From NCBI GenBank assembly GCA_013398295.1, contig VZSF01009132.1:70356-134355 (forward strand): a stretch of 64,000 nt of DNA. Direction: 5' to 3'. A program made the translations under genes and the position numbers. How positions within the stretch are numbered: position 1 is the first letter of the stretch; each line of letters opens with the position of its first letter. The notes beneath the pieces were generated by a model, which did not search any database, was not told where the DNA came from, and worked only from the letters and a program-made list of their open reading frames with translations. The stretch comes from Chionis minor. Taxonomy: Eukaryota > Chordata > Aves > Charadriiformes > Chionididae. Shown here one piece after another: positions 54,001 to 64,000 of this stretch.

Positions 54001-54784
54001 TCTTTTTCTGTTTCTGATGTTTGTTGAAATGTTTCAAATATCTACATACGAAACAGATTCTTCTGCAGTCACTTAGGAAGGGGGACTCCCAGGAGAGGTT
54101 TATAAAAGATACTCGTGGTTCATTGATTCTCCTATGCTGGTAACAAAGAAAATTTGGTTAGAATCTTCTTTTCATAAATACATCAAGTTCCATTTTTAAA
54201 GTAACTTAGATACATTTGGATTCTGGAATACTTTTCACAGAGGCTGCTTTTATCTCATGATGGAAGTGGCAATACTAGAACAATCAAAATCGCTCAGTCA
54301 GCAAAGAAAACAAGAAGATAAAAGAAATGGCCATTTAAATCTCTTCAAGCCTCTCAGGTATGTTTGTGTCCAGCTGGGTAGATGAAACCTTATGGGAAAA
54401 AGTTCTCATTTACATAAGCCAAATTACTTTGCCTTTCCCCACCTAAGTATCATGTTTCAGCCCAGGATTTTTAATGCTGGGCTGATCCTTGCTTGTGGCA
54501 ATGTCACAGGCAAAGCAATGCTGGCTTGATGATTTGTCTGATCTGGGTAGCTTTATCTCCCAGACAAGGTATGACTGCATGAAATGGTAGACTAGAGTTC
54601 CTATTTTCTTCAAGCCGCCACGGCAGTTTATTTTAAAGGTTTGCTGTAGCTCTCTTGAAAAGCACTAGACTCAATATCTGCACCTCACTTGTCTTCTGCA
54701 AAGGAATTCCCAGAACCAGCCCTGTCTTGCTCTCTGGAAATCTCACCATCACCAGGAATGCAGGCTCGTATTATGCTTAAAATG

Positions 54785-54935
54785 TAAGGAGCAGGACTCT
54801 GAATACTGAAGTTTTGGTTGTGTGACCTTGGAATAAGGCTGTCTATCCAAATTTCCAGTTCTTCATTTATGTGTTTTCTTTGTCCTTTTGCCTCCCCTCA
54901 TCTTTTTTAGCTATAAAACCTTTGAGGTAACAGCC
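54785..54935 (+). repeat. Possible MIR-like relic
   Basis: AGGACTCTGAATACTGAAGTTTTGGTTGTGTGACCTTGGAATAAGG is followed by CCAAATTTCCAGTTCTTCATTTATG and later GCTATAAAACCTTTGAGGTAACAG. This fits the MIR order of the TGTGACCTTGG core, the CAGTTTCCTCATCTG block and the GTAAAGCGCTTTGAG tail, but with heavy divergence. Confidence 0.5.
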
Positions 54936-57821
54936 GTATTTGGTAGGTGTTTTTACAGCCTCCAACCACAAGCTACAGTTACTATGCAGTATTATAACAG
55001 AACTAATTAATAATCAGATTGAATTGGTTCTGTAATGCTGTTTAGTCCCAATGGGGTGAAATCCTTGTCTAGCCCTGCTCAAGGAAGCTGTGATCTATCC
55101 GAACTTCCCACTTGTATTTGTGACACAAATAGAAGTTATCGTGTAATGTGAGCTGGTTACAGCCTGGCATTCAAAACTGTGTATGACTGATTACCTCATT
55201 TCCATCTTCCTGTGACCAAACCAGATCTTGGCTGAGAAATAAAGTTGGGAGTTTCTGTATGCATGTTAGAGTAACTGCAATAAGACCGGGGGGGTTAGGT
55301 GGGTTTTTTTCCCCATGAATCAAACTGTTAGATGTGCTTGTAGGACATTCACCCTTTGTGTCTGGTAGCACCCAGCAGTTTTTTGATGGGGATAGACTCT
55401 TGAATCCTGGCATGTGGAAAGGCAAAAATCCTTTGTGCCTTACAGACCAGTGAGCAAAAATCACACGTGGTGACTCTCAGTCCCATTCTCTGTCTATAAA
55501 GAGATATGAATCTTCTGAGACCTTGCTGTCAGAGTTAATCTGTTCTTTGTACAGCATGGAGATACCAGTGGGTAGCAAGACGCCTGTTACTGTAGCTACT
55601 TTAGTTCATGTTTGCATTGGTTTTAAACGAATGATCAAACAAGGTATCTCTGTTTGTTGGCTCTTTAAAAACCTTATGCCATAATCCTTGCTTGAACTGT
55701 AATTGCTACAAAACACAAAGTCGTGCTATCACAAACTGTGATAAACTCAAAGCTTCAGCCAAACAACCACTCGTAAACAATCTTCATGTTAAAATGGATG
55801 CCCTGCTCTGCTGCTTGACTCCAGCAGGTTACCTCAGCTGTGCCACTGCCTTTGCCATGGTAAGTGTATGCTGGGAAGCCAACAAAAATTAACAGCTCAG
55901 CAGTCAGGACCTACAGTTGGAAAGAATGTAAGACAGTTCTTACTTTTGTCAGAATTTTCCGTGCTCAGACATTTGCAAATATTGTTGTCTGAATTCCCTT
56001 GTTATCTTTCAGAAAATAGATTCTGCTTAGGAACAACTGATTCTGAAGCCCTGCTGTGTCTCTTACTGCCAGACTTGGTGTTTCCTTTACTGAAGTAAGC
56101 CGTTAGATGCTTACAGGCTCTGCTGTCTCAAGTCTTTTCAGAACATGCACCAGATGGTTTGATGTATGTGTTGTGAAAAGACGGATTCTCTGTGGAGATT
56201 GTCAGTGAGTAGTAGATGTGGATATGTTTGCAAGTGGTTCAGCAAAAGACTGAAAATGAGAGTCGAGACCAATGTTTTCCCAGGATTATTTGTGGCTGGT
56301 TGTAGATGGGGTGAGATGAAAAGATTCATCACTGCTTTGCTCCTTAGTATGCTTTCATTGCTAAGTGTCTCTTGATGCTCAGAGAACACAGATAGGGGTG
56401 GAAAGAATAATTCCCTTCCCGACTGGTGCACTGGTTTGTATCACCACAGTGCCTCTGACCCTATCGCAAACCGAGACCTCTCTGTGAACACACAGACTGG
56501 CTCCAAACATGGATTCCAGTATTTTGAGGTTCATGTTCAAATCGGAGACGCTGGCACAGACAGATGAAAGCAGAGTGCTGTGACCTGATCTATATCTGAA
56601 GCTGAAGACAGCGCAGACAGTGCAGTCTAAAGTTTAAAGCCCAGAATGAGCACTAGGAGTCTTGCGTTCCCAAAATCGTCAGAGACCTTCCATGGGAACT
56701 TCCTAGCAAGTGTGCTAGACGCAAACATGGTTTCAACCTATGCGAACCCATTTGTGGTTCCATGATGTGTGATGAAAAGGAAACTCTTGTTTTTTGGGAA
56801 AAGCTTATTTACTATATTTTTCAGCCTCCCCATCTCTGAGCAAATCCTTTCATGTCTCCCTTTAGTCATTAATGATGCTCATTTTACCCAGAATTCCCAG
56901 GGTCCTGATACCTAAATGGATGGGACCTCAGATCATGATTCTGATACAACTTCCGAACTACCGTGCTTGCTTACTTGACCATTCTGACTCTTAGCAGGTC
57001 TTCCTAGAGACACTGGGCTTCAAAATCTTCAGACAGCATGCTTTCCAGAGACCACCACCACCAGAAGTTTTCCTGGAAGGGCAGAAGTTGCTGTAGTGCT
57101 GTAATTCAGAATGGCCGTGTTTTCAATTTGGCTTTTTAAAGAGCATGTGGCTCAGGAAATGGGATGGAAGCTGCAGTATGCAGGAAGCGGTTCCTTCCTG
57201 AGCACTGTACTGACCAGGTCCCAGAGCCAGGCAAGCACCTCACACCATCTTCTTGGGCTGTCCCAACTACCAGTGTCACCAGTGCGTATAAAACAATGAC
57301 TTTATCTCTTCTCTTTTTAGGTTGCAATAGCTGTCGTGATGTTTGGACCGGAAGTCAGTGTAGAATAAGAAGTCTTCCAGGTGGAGACTTGATGGGCTGG
57401 AAAGGTCAGAACTAGGTGGCTGAAGTCTCACAGGTACAGTTTTTCAGAATTTGATGCTGGAAAACTACAAGCAGAAACTCTGGGACCCTGAAGTAAATGT
57501 CACCCAGAAAAGATGGCAGTCAGGTTATGGGGGCAATCAGTGTTTTTTATTGAGCATAGCAGGAAGAAAATGAAAGCTGTAAAATGCCAATGTGGGTAAA
57601 CATTATTCACATATCTAGAATGTGAACTGCTGTCCCTTCTTAAGTACATAGCAATGACCGAGGTTTTATCCTTACCCGCACATCATGAGTTTAAGCTGGT
57701 TAAAGAGAAAGTAACAAGATTAAGAGAATTAACATAGGAGCACGTCCTTTTTCTAACCTGCTCCACACAGACAGCTGTACACCTTCTGTGCAAAGCTCCA
57801 TCTTACCACTTCTCTAGGCTT

Positions 57822-57836
57822 AAAAAAAAAAAAAAA
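57822..57836 (+). repeat. A15 homopolymer
   Basis: Fifteen consecutive A residues. No retrocopy is recognisable immediately upstream, so it is treated as simple sequence. Confidence 0.9.
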
Positions 57837-58204
57837 GCATATAGCAGTTGAAACCTTTGTTCCACCTTGATGTGCTGTAATTTTTGTCTTCTCAGATGGC
57901 TAGTCATTTCTCTCCCATGGTAAGCCACTCCCACACTCCAGTCAAGGAAGTGAATGAACTCCTCAGGTTAGTGATTCAACAGGGACATACCCAACATTCC
58001 CCCAACAGCATCAAGCTCCTGGGAAGCGAGGCTGCCACCAAGGCTCTGCTTGGCTTTTTCAGTTATGTCTGTTACTTTCCTTGGCAAAATAAAAACCGCA
58101 GCCAGGGCAGTCACAGTGAAAGCAGTGAGCATGGCCTCTTGCTCATTTGTAATGCAGCTACTAGTATTCAGTTCAGACAACCCAACATGTCTGAATAGCA
58201 CAGC

Positions 58205-58220
58205 AATAATAATAATAATA
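58205..58220 (+). repeat. (AAT)5 microsatellite
   Basis: A short run of AAT units (five, plus one base) just after CAGC. Further AAT-rich bits occur at 58321-58340. Confidence 0.9.
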
Positions 58221-58534
58221 TACGCATAGCTCGGCCCTTGAGAGCAATTATACTGCCACGGCCCTGGAGAGCCATTCTGGGAAGGAAGAGTTCAGTCTGA
58301 AGCTTGCAAAGGGCCTAGTAATATTAATAATAAATAATATGCCATGGGACAGCACAGTCCATGTTCCAGGTTCTTCCCCTTCAGCTGTGGTTAAAACATT
58401 ACTTTCATAGTGGCTAAGCTAGAAGGGTTTCTAATAAAGTCTTGCAAGGAAGGAAACCACATTAACCAAGTTCTTGGGCTTTAACAGTGTTTAGCACTAG
58501 GTTTGCTTAGCACTTTTGCCAATAGTTAACGGAG

Positions 58535-58648
58535 ACTGGCCAAAACAGAAAAATCTCATCTCTTTGTGATGGAGCTGTGATAATGGACAAGACTGGACAA
58601 AACAGAAAAATCTCATTCCTTTGTGATAGGGGCTGTAATAATGATAAT
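58535..58648 (+). repeat. 57-bp tandem duplication, two diverged copies
   Basis: Copy 1 (58535-58591) begins ACTGGCCAAAACAGAAAAAT and copy 2 (58592-58648) begins ACTGGACAAAACAGAAAAAT. Both continue with CTCAT, CTTTGTGAT, a GGAGCTGTGATAATGG-like stretch and so on. The copies differ by several substitutions and small shifts, so the duplication is not very recent. Confidence 0.92.
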
Positions 58649-61600
58649 GGAGTTCAAACAGGTTTTGAGTGCAAATGCAGTATTTTGTGGATGCTGAGTG
58701 TGGAGGCAGAGTGGGACAGGAAGGCTGGTCCCTTCCTCTGCGTTGGCTGGTTTAGATTTTTTGTGTGTATTCTGCAGTTTTCCCTTTGCCACAGCTAAGC
58801 TGCCCTTTGATCCCCGAGTGACCTACCTGGCGCTGCCCGCGAGGGAGGCTAGCTATTAGAGGTCAAGGGTGCTTCCCAGAGCTCTAGTTGGGACCTGGGA
58901 CACCACAGGTTCATGGCTTCTCTATGTGCCTGTAGCTGTCCTCTGACAGTTGAAAATAATAGTAATAACAGATATTTACAAATCTCTGTTCCATCTTGCA
59001 GAGAGAACAGGCTGAAGAACTTGAATTAAATCTAACTTTTCTCTAGAATTTGAGCATAATTCTATATTCAGAGCAGTTGTGTTGCACCAATTCAAGCCTG
59101 ACTGTATTCATTTAGAGCTCCAAATGTCACATTTTTGCATAAAGCAAAAATGCTTGGGCTTTAAGTGCTTGGGATAAGAGCACATTTCCCTGCTCTGTCA
59201 GGGTTTGGCAGGGAGGAGAATCACTTCTCCCTATTGTTGCTGCGAAGTGTTGATTTGGAGTGAAGCTCTGAGGCAGCTTGTGGAGCAGGCATGGAGCAAG
59301 TCTGTGTTCTTAGGGGCAAGAAGTTGTCAGGGTTTTGCCCAGGAAGCAGCTCTAGCTGTGAATGAAGCAATCGCAGGTGGTTTGAATTGCAAACGGCATC
59401 GCTGCCTGTCCAGCTTCACCCTGGGCTTTCCACTGCTGATGTTGGCCTGGAAACGTAACAACACTTCCTATTGATTTCTCTGGGGAAATTGGCTGTACTA
59501 GCTGCACCAACATAAATGAGACAACTGGACCCAGTACCTGCTGGGAGCCCTGTGCAGGTGAGACCTTGCAACCAGGGCTCAGCGCTGTAGGGCTGCAGCC
59601 GCTCGTGCCTTGAGCTGCAGCTTTCATTTAAGAATACTGCTGGAAGAGGTACTTGGCTTTTCATCATAGAAGGTGGTTAGTAAATAAAATCAAACACAGA
59701 GATAAATTAAAAATTTCTTTAAAATGGTATCCTCATGCCCTTGCCTCTGCTCAGCCAAAATCCTTCCTTTTTAACTTCACCACTGTTTATAGTTAATTTT
59801 TTTCAGTCCTTTTTTTCTAATGAAAGGTGTAAGATATAACCCGCAATTTATAAAGAATTCACACACCTGCATTGTTACAAGATGAGTTCTTGCAGATAAT
59901 TTAAGCACCAGTTTTAAATTCCAGGATAATATACATTTATTATCTGGCAATGACCCTCGGGACTAGGAAAATCCAAGTTTGTTGATCTGCAGTTTATGAT
60001 CTTACTGTAATTTTTCTGTCTTGTTTTCCAAGGCTTTTGCAGACTGACTGAAGTCTCCAGTGTGGAAATAGTTTTCTCTGAAATTTCACTCTCCACTTTC
60101 CTTTCCCAATCTCTTCCAGAAAAAACGCCTACAGCCATAGGATGCTGCAGCAAACCTCACCTTTGGCCATTCACCTCCATCACTGTTTACTTCAGAGCTC
60201 ATCCGGAATCTTTGACATGCTAATGCTGAGCACAGCAATGCAAGCAGTAAATATTTAGGCAGAGCTGAGTGCTTGTTTCACCTGCCAGCATACCAAGTTA
60301 GCCTCAAAAATCCTGTTCCCTTCACCCAGCTTGCGTAGACTGCGTGTAGTTCAGTCTGTCGTTGGCTGTATCGCTTTGAAGAGGGCTTTTGTACCTGCTG
60401 CATGGTTTACAGGTTAGATTGTGTCTTGGGAATCCTTTCTTGGAGTCAGGTTCAGGACAAGCCACGTCTTGTTCTGCAAAACAACCCAGAATTACTAGTG
60501 AAGACTTGAGTGGTAATGGGGATTCGGTTCACAAGGCAGTGCTGGCTCTGCTAGGCTAATGGTTCCTTTGTGGCAAGCTGTGGCTGAGGTCCATTGCCCT
60601 GGCAGTCAAACACAGCCACGTGACAGAAGCAAGCTAATTCTTTGTCCAGCTTTTCATCTCCACCTTGCAAATCCCTGCCATCATCACTGTCACTAGCCGT
60701 TCCCTTTGCTGCAGTCCTTGCAGAGGAGATAAGTGGTGAAAAGAGTTTAGAAATGCAAGTGCTGCCTGGGGAGACACATGTGTGGAGGTTTGTACAGAGG
60801 TGTACTGGCAAGGTCTAGAGGAAGAGAGAACCTCTGAGACTCCATGGACACAGGAGGAGACTGTGCCACACGCAGCCTATGCTCCAAAACAGGGCTTGTT
60901 CAGAAAGCCCTGGGGACTGCCTCTGTCTCCTCCTTATTTCCCAGACTGCCCCCTCTCTGGGCAGTTTTGGGATGGAGTTGTCTCTTCATGGAAGGGGGTG
61001 GCTAGCTGCTGCTTTGCTTCTGAAGCCTCCAGGTGCAGGGCTAATGCCCTCTACCACCCAAGAGCCAGTTCTACTCAATACCGCAGCTCGCACAAGTCGA
61101 TGGAGGGTTGCCAAAGTCAGTATGATGGATGTGTCTGTAGCAGCAAGACAGATGAACTTCTTGTCTGACATCTGCCTTTTTCCCCCCCCATTTTTGATAT
61201 CCAGAAGATGTGTCCGTGTCCCTTTGAAGCAGACACTCACACTTCAGTGCTTGTTACTCCTCTGTTTGACATGTGCTTAGTGACTGAGATGGCAAATCTG
61301 GCTGCAGGACCAGCAAGAACATCTTGCTGGCTCAGGAGCTCTTCTTTGTGTTTATAGACTTGCCCTTGAGCGCTGTCTGGGCCCCTTGTCCAATGTGTAC
61401 AGAGAGATGGGTGTTTGCGACGCTTCTCACTAGTTCTTTGTGGCTGGGCCAAGAGTACTGGAGGTGTCAAGACAGACATTGCTAGGGAAGTCCGCAGTGA
61501 AGCCCGAGACTGCACAGAGGCACGGAGGCTTCACACAAAAGAGATCACAGAGGGCTGCAGGAAATGTGCTGCCTCCAAAGCGGCAGCTCTGCTCCCCCAG

Positions 61601-63544
61601 GGATTGCAGCGACAGAAGGAGCAGCACGTACAAGGTTGGTGGGCTTCTGCCAAACCACAGAGACACAGGCTATGGCCACACCAGGGTGCCGATCCTGTCT
61701 CCCACTGCATGGCCATTCATAATGTGGGATCTGTTTAAATCTGTTTCCCTCTGAACAAAAGCGCCAGATTAGTTCCTACACTTGAAAGAAGCAGAATGGG
61801 GCTGGTGCTGTTTCCTACATGAGTGTTGAGAGGCAAATCTCGGGAGTAAAATAGAATCCAGGAAAATAATAGTAATGATGAATCATTTGTGTCTCTATCT
61901 GACATCTTCGCATCCAGCGGCGCTCCAGTGACCTGTTGCCATGTTGCTCTCCGGTTCTTGAATGGATTCCACAAGCTGCAAGCTTTGGGCCATATTTACC
62001 TTGCTCATCGTGTGACTTCCTTGCTCCTTTACAGACTCCAGTATATAAATATGTACATTATCACCTATGGATTCATCATCCTTAGAGCCCCAAGAACTGC
62101 AGAGTTTCACAATGTCTGCTCAGATGATTACTTTACAGGCCAGCACATTCAGTTGGTATTTAATGGTAGGGTGCACAATGCCATATGTTTTAAAACAGGG
62201 CTCGAAGAATGCAGCTGGAGGGCAGGGTCTGTATCTCTGGCTGGGAATGGGCTCATCCCGCTCCTACTGCCAGCAAGATTTAACCACGCTTGGTACAACA
62301 GAACTGAGCATGCTTGTCCTTGGCTCCACTTGCAGCTAAGCTGTATTCGGAATAAGTTCAGCTGTATCAGTTAAACAATGCCAAAATAAACCACTGGACC
62401 TTGGCAAAGGCTTCGCTGCTTTGGAGAGCCATGAATCTCTGTGTAATACAAAATCCACAGTATTCACAGTGCCTTTACTACCTGTCTCACAGAGAGAGCT
62501 CATCCAGAGCAACCCGTTCATCAGAGTCTGAAATAATGGTTTCTCTGTCCACGTCTGACTTGATAAACCACAATTTCCCTTGCATCAGCCAGTAAAAAGT
62601 ACTTCCATGATCACAAAAGCAGATCCTTTTCTAATAAAATGTATCCACTGCAAGAAGTTAATTCTCATTTCACTGAAGTGCTATAAAGCAGCGGAAGGCT
62701 TCTGTTGGCACATGTTTTAGAGCCAGGAAAACAATATGTGTAAAAACCCTGATGTAAATCCATTGCTTTGGGGGAAAAAGTGCTTCTCCATGATAGTTTA
62801 CCATCGTTTACGTGATTATAACAGGCTGTGCATATGAGAAGCTGCACTTACCCCAAAATAATAAATAAAGCAAACCAGTGTAGGCAAGTTCAGGATCCAG
62901 CAAGTGCTGAGAAAGATGGAGCAGCCTGACGTGGGGGGCTGTGTCCTGTACTCAAAACTCTGTCATTCCTTTCAGCGCAGTCCCAGGTGGACACCGAGGT
63001 TTAAATCGCCCGAGTTATGTCCTTGCCTGTTAGTGCCATTGTAGGAATCGGTCCTTCCTTTGTGCCAGCAAAGTGCTTGGAGGATGTAAAGTGCAAAGAC
63101 GTTAGGCAGGAGGGAAGGGGCAGCGATGCTCCCGAAGTGCGGATCCTTTTGTCTAAAAGGAGCAAAAGGGAACTTGCTGTGTCCCCCCATCCAATTAAAT
63201 ACACCACAGGCACGGCTTTCCTTCAGCATCTTCCTCCTGAGATGTCCAACTTGAACAAAATGGCTTTATTCAATATAGATTAGGAGCTCCACTTCGTATG
63301 TGTCTCATCCAAAGCATTGCAAGTCAGTGTGTTTCCATATCCACCATGTCCATAGAAATCATTTCCATCCTATTTTTCCCATGTTGTGTTGCTCTAAGTT
63401 TGGATCCCCAGAAAGCTTTCCCTTCCATGGGATTTAATTTCTAACTTTGTTTAAAAAAAAAAACCCACCTAATGGCAATTTCATTTACTTTCTGTTTACT
63501 ACAGGAAGGTTTATTTTGCTTAAGTGTTGGATTTTTTTTTCTAG

Positions 63545-63661
63545 CTTCTGTTTTGGATTTTTAGTACTGTTGATGCTACAGAACTGGTGTGAAGTTCAGC
63601 CTTAGACCGGTTGTGCTTTGATGGTGGACACAATGTAAAGCATGAAAGGTGCAATGAAGCG
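63545..63661 (+). other. Candidate noncoding exon bounded by good splice sites
   Basis: A 117-bp segment lies between a strong acceptor (GGATTTTTTTTTCTAG, AG at 63543-63544) and a strong donor (GAAGCG|GTAAGT). All three forward frames contain a stop (for example TAG, TGA), so it could only be a noncoding or untranslated exon. Splice-like pairs also occur by chance. Confidence 0.2.
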
Positions 63662-63966
63662 GTAAGTAGTTTTTAAATTCTATTTATCTTCCTTTTCACT
63701 GCTGGTTTTAAGACCCACCAGACTACCCCTTTCTTTGGTGATTGCATCAGGTTTTAATTTTTTTCCAAGCTCCTTAGACCTAAACTTAGCTGCTCCAGCC
63801 CTGTGAGTAACAGCGTTTGCTAATCCATGGTATTTTGCCATTTTCTTACCTCAGGACACATCACATTGGGTGATAACTGTCTGCAGACTGAGCGCTGTCA
63901 TGATTTTTGTGAAATCCCTTACTTTTGGTCAGCACGCTGCTAGCGGGGGTTTTTCCCCGTGTGGCA

Positions 63967-63982
63967 ACACCGCCGGCGGTGT
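63967..63982. repeat. 16-bp perfect GC-rich palindrome
   Basis: ACACCGCCGGCGGTGT equals its own reverse complement. It stands in the only CpG-dense patch of the flank, right at the window edge, preceded by the imperfect hairpin GGGGG-TTTTT-CCCC. Confidence 0.85.
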
Positions 63983-64000
63983 CCCAAGAGGCTGTGGCAA

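Larger units (their letters stand above)
48946..54020 (+). other. SPECC1: SPECC1 3' UTR (inferred end near 54020)
   Basis: About 5 kb of non-coding, A/T-rich sequence follows the stop codon. The 3' limit is placed at the AATAAA at 53995-54000, which has the best downstream element. I recall human SPECC1 mRNA as about 8 kb with about 3.2 kb of coding sequence, which implies a UTR of similar size. Open frames within are short and look like nothing known. Earlier signals at 49110 and 49962 could give shorter UTRs. No splice site is needed in this stretch. Confidence 0.6.
54021..64000. other. 3' flank of SPECC1, no convincing gene
   Basis: About 10 kb downstream of the inferred transcript end. 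The open frames here (the longest, 61889-62374, has 161 codons) show no known family, no supporting exon structure and often equal open frames on the opposite strand. Contents that can be named are a MIR-like relic (54785-54935), an A15 run (57822-57836), an (AAT)n run (58205-58220), a 57-bp tandem duplication (58535-58648), a splice-site-bounded candidate exon (63545-63661) and a 16-bp palindrome (63967-63982). Confidence 0.6.

Noticed and set aside
55692..55892. Forward open frame containing a consensus donor (CCATG|GTAAGT at about 55860)
   Set aside because: No matching acceptor-defined exon and no protein similarity; a lone donor-like site is expected by chance.
57300..57420. Acceptor-like CTTCTCTTTTTAG near 57320
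   Set aside because: The following frame closes quickly and nothing similar is known; insufficient to call an exon.
57968..58201. Minus-strand frame with a hydrophobic stretch (TAFTVTALAAVFILP)
   Set aside because: Briefly resembles a small mitochondrial membrane protein, but it does not match COX8 or any other family I know, and the forward strand is equally open.
61889..62374. 161-codon forward open frame
   Set aside because: No known motif, no supporting splice sites or poly(A) signal in place, and the minus strand is also open. I considered a transposase or retroviral remnant and saw no signature.

Overview
The window is vertebrate nuclear DNA, most probably from a bird. It contains the 3' three-quarters of one split gene on the + strand, SPECC1 (cytospin-B), followed by a long 3' UTR and about 10 kb of apparently gene-poor flank. 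The avian (or at least sauropsid) assignment rests on a degraded CR1 retrotransposon 3' end (about 18026-18180), a second CR1 fragment on the other strand (about 48278-48340), several very old MIR-like SINE relics, and the absence of any recognisable L1 or Alu.

Layout. Positions 1-9833 are the end of an upstream intron. Twelve coding exons follow: 9834-11401, 13305-13512, 14170-14243, 14795-14973, 23838-23983, 24205-24305, 25594-25675, 29188-29338, 30284-30386, 47061-47177, 48046-48105 and 48856-48945. All have AG/GT borders, their phases join without a frameshift, and together they give 2,879 nt encoding the last 959 residues of the protein, up to a TGA at 48943-48945. From recalled human SPECC1 (about 1,070 residues), about 110 N-terminal residues and the main promoter lie upstream of the window. 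Residue numbers below count from the glycine codon that is split at 9834. The last exon runs into a 3' UTR that probably reaches about 54020, with possible earlier poly(A) sites. Positions 54021-64000 show no convincing gene.

Protein. The encoded part begins with a basic, Ser/Thr-Pro-rich stretch. It continues with two short coiled coils, a Ser-rich linker, one long coiled coil (about residues 273-676), a second low-complexity linker with Ser-Pro sites, and a C-terminal calponin-homology (CH) domain (about residues 843-959) built from the last four exons. The cytospin family links actin (through the CH domain) with microtubule and adhesion structures.

I found no new biological system here. 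The items most worth checking are possible premature 3' ends inside introns (11402-11680 and about 20100-20670), alternative poly(A) sites in the 3' UTR, a possible internal promoter near 8421, a weak splice donor at 14974, a perfect AT-rich hairpin near 28640, a 57-bp tandem duplication at 58535-58648, and a possible noncoding exon at 63545-63661.
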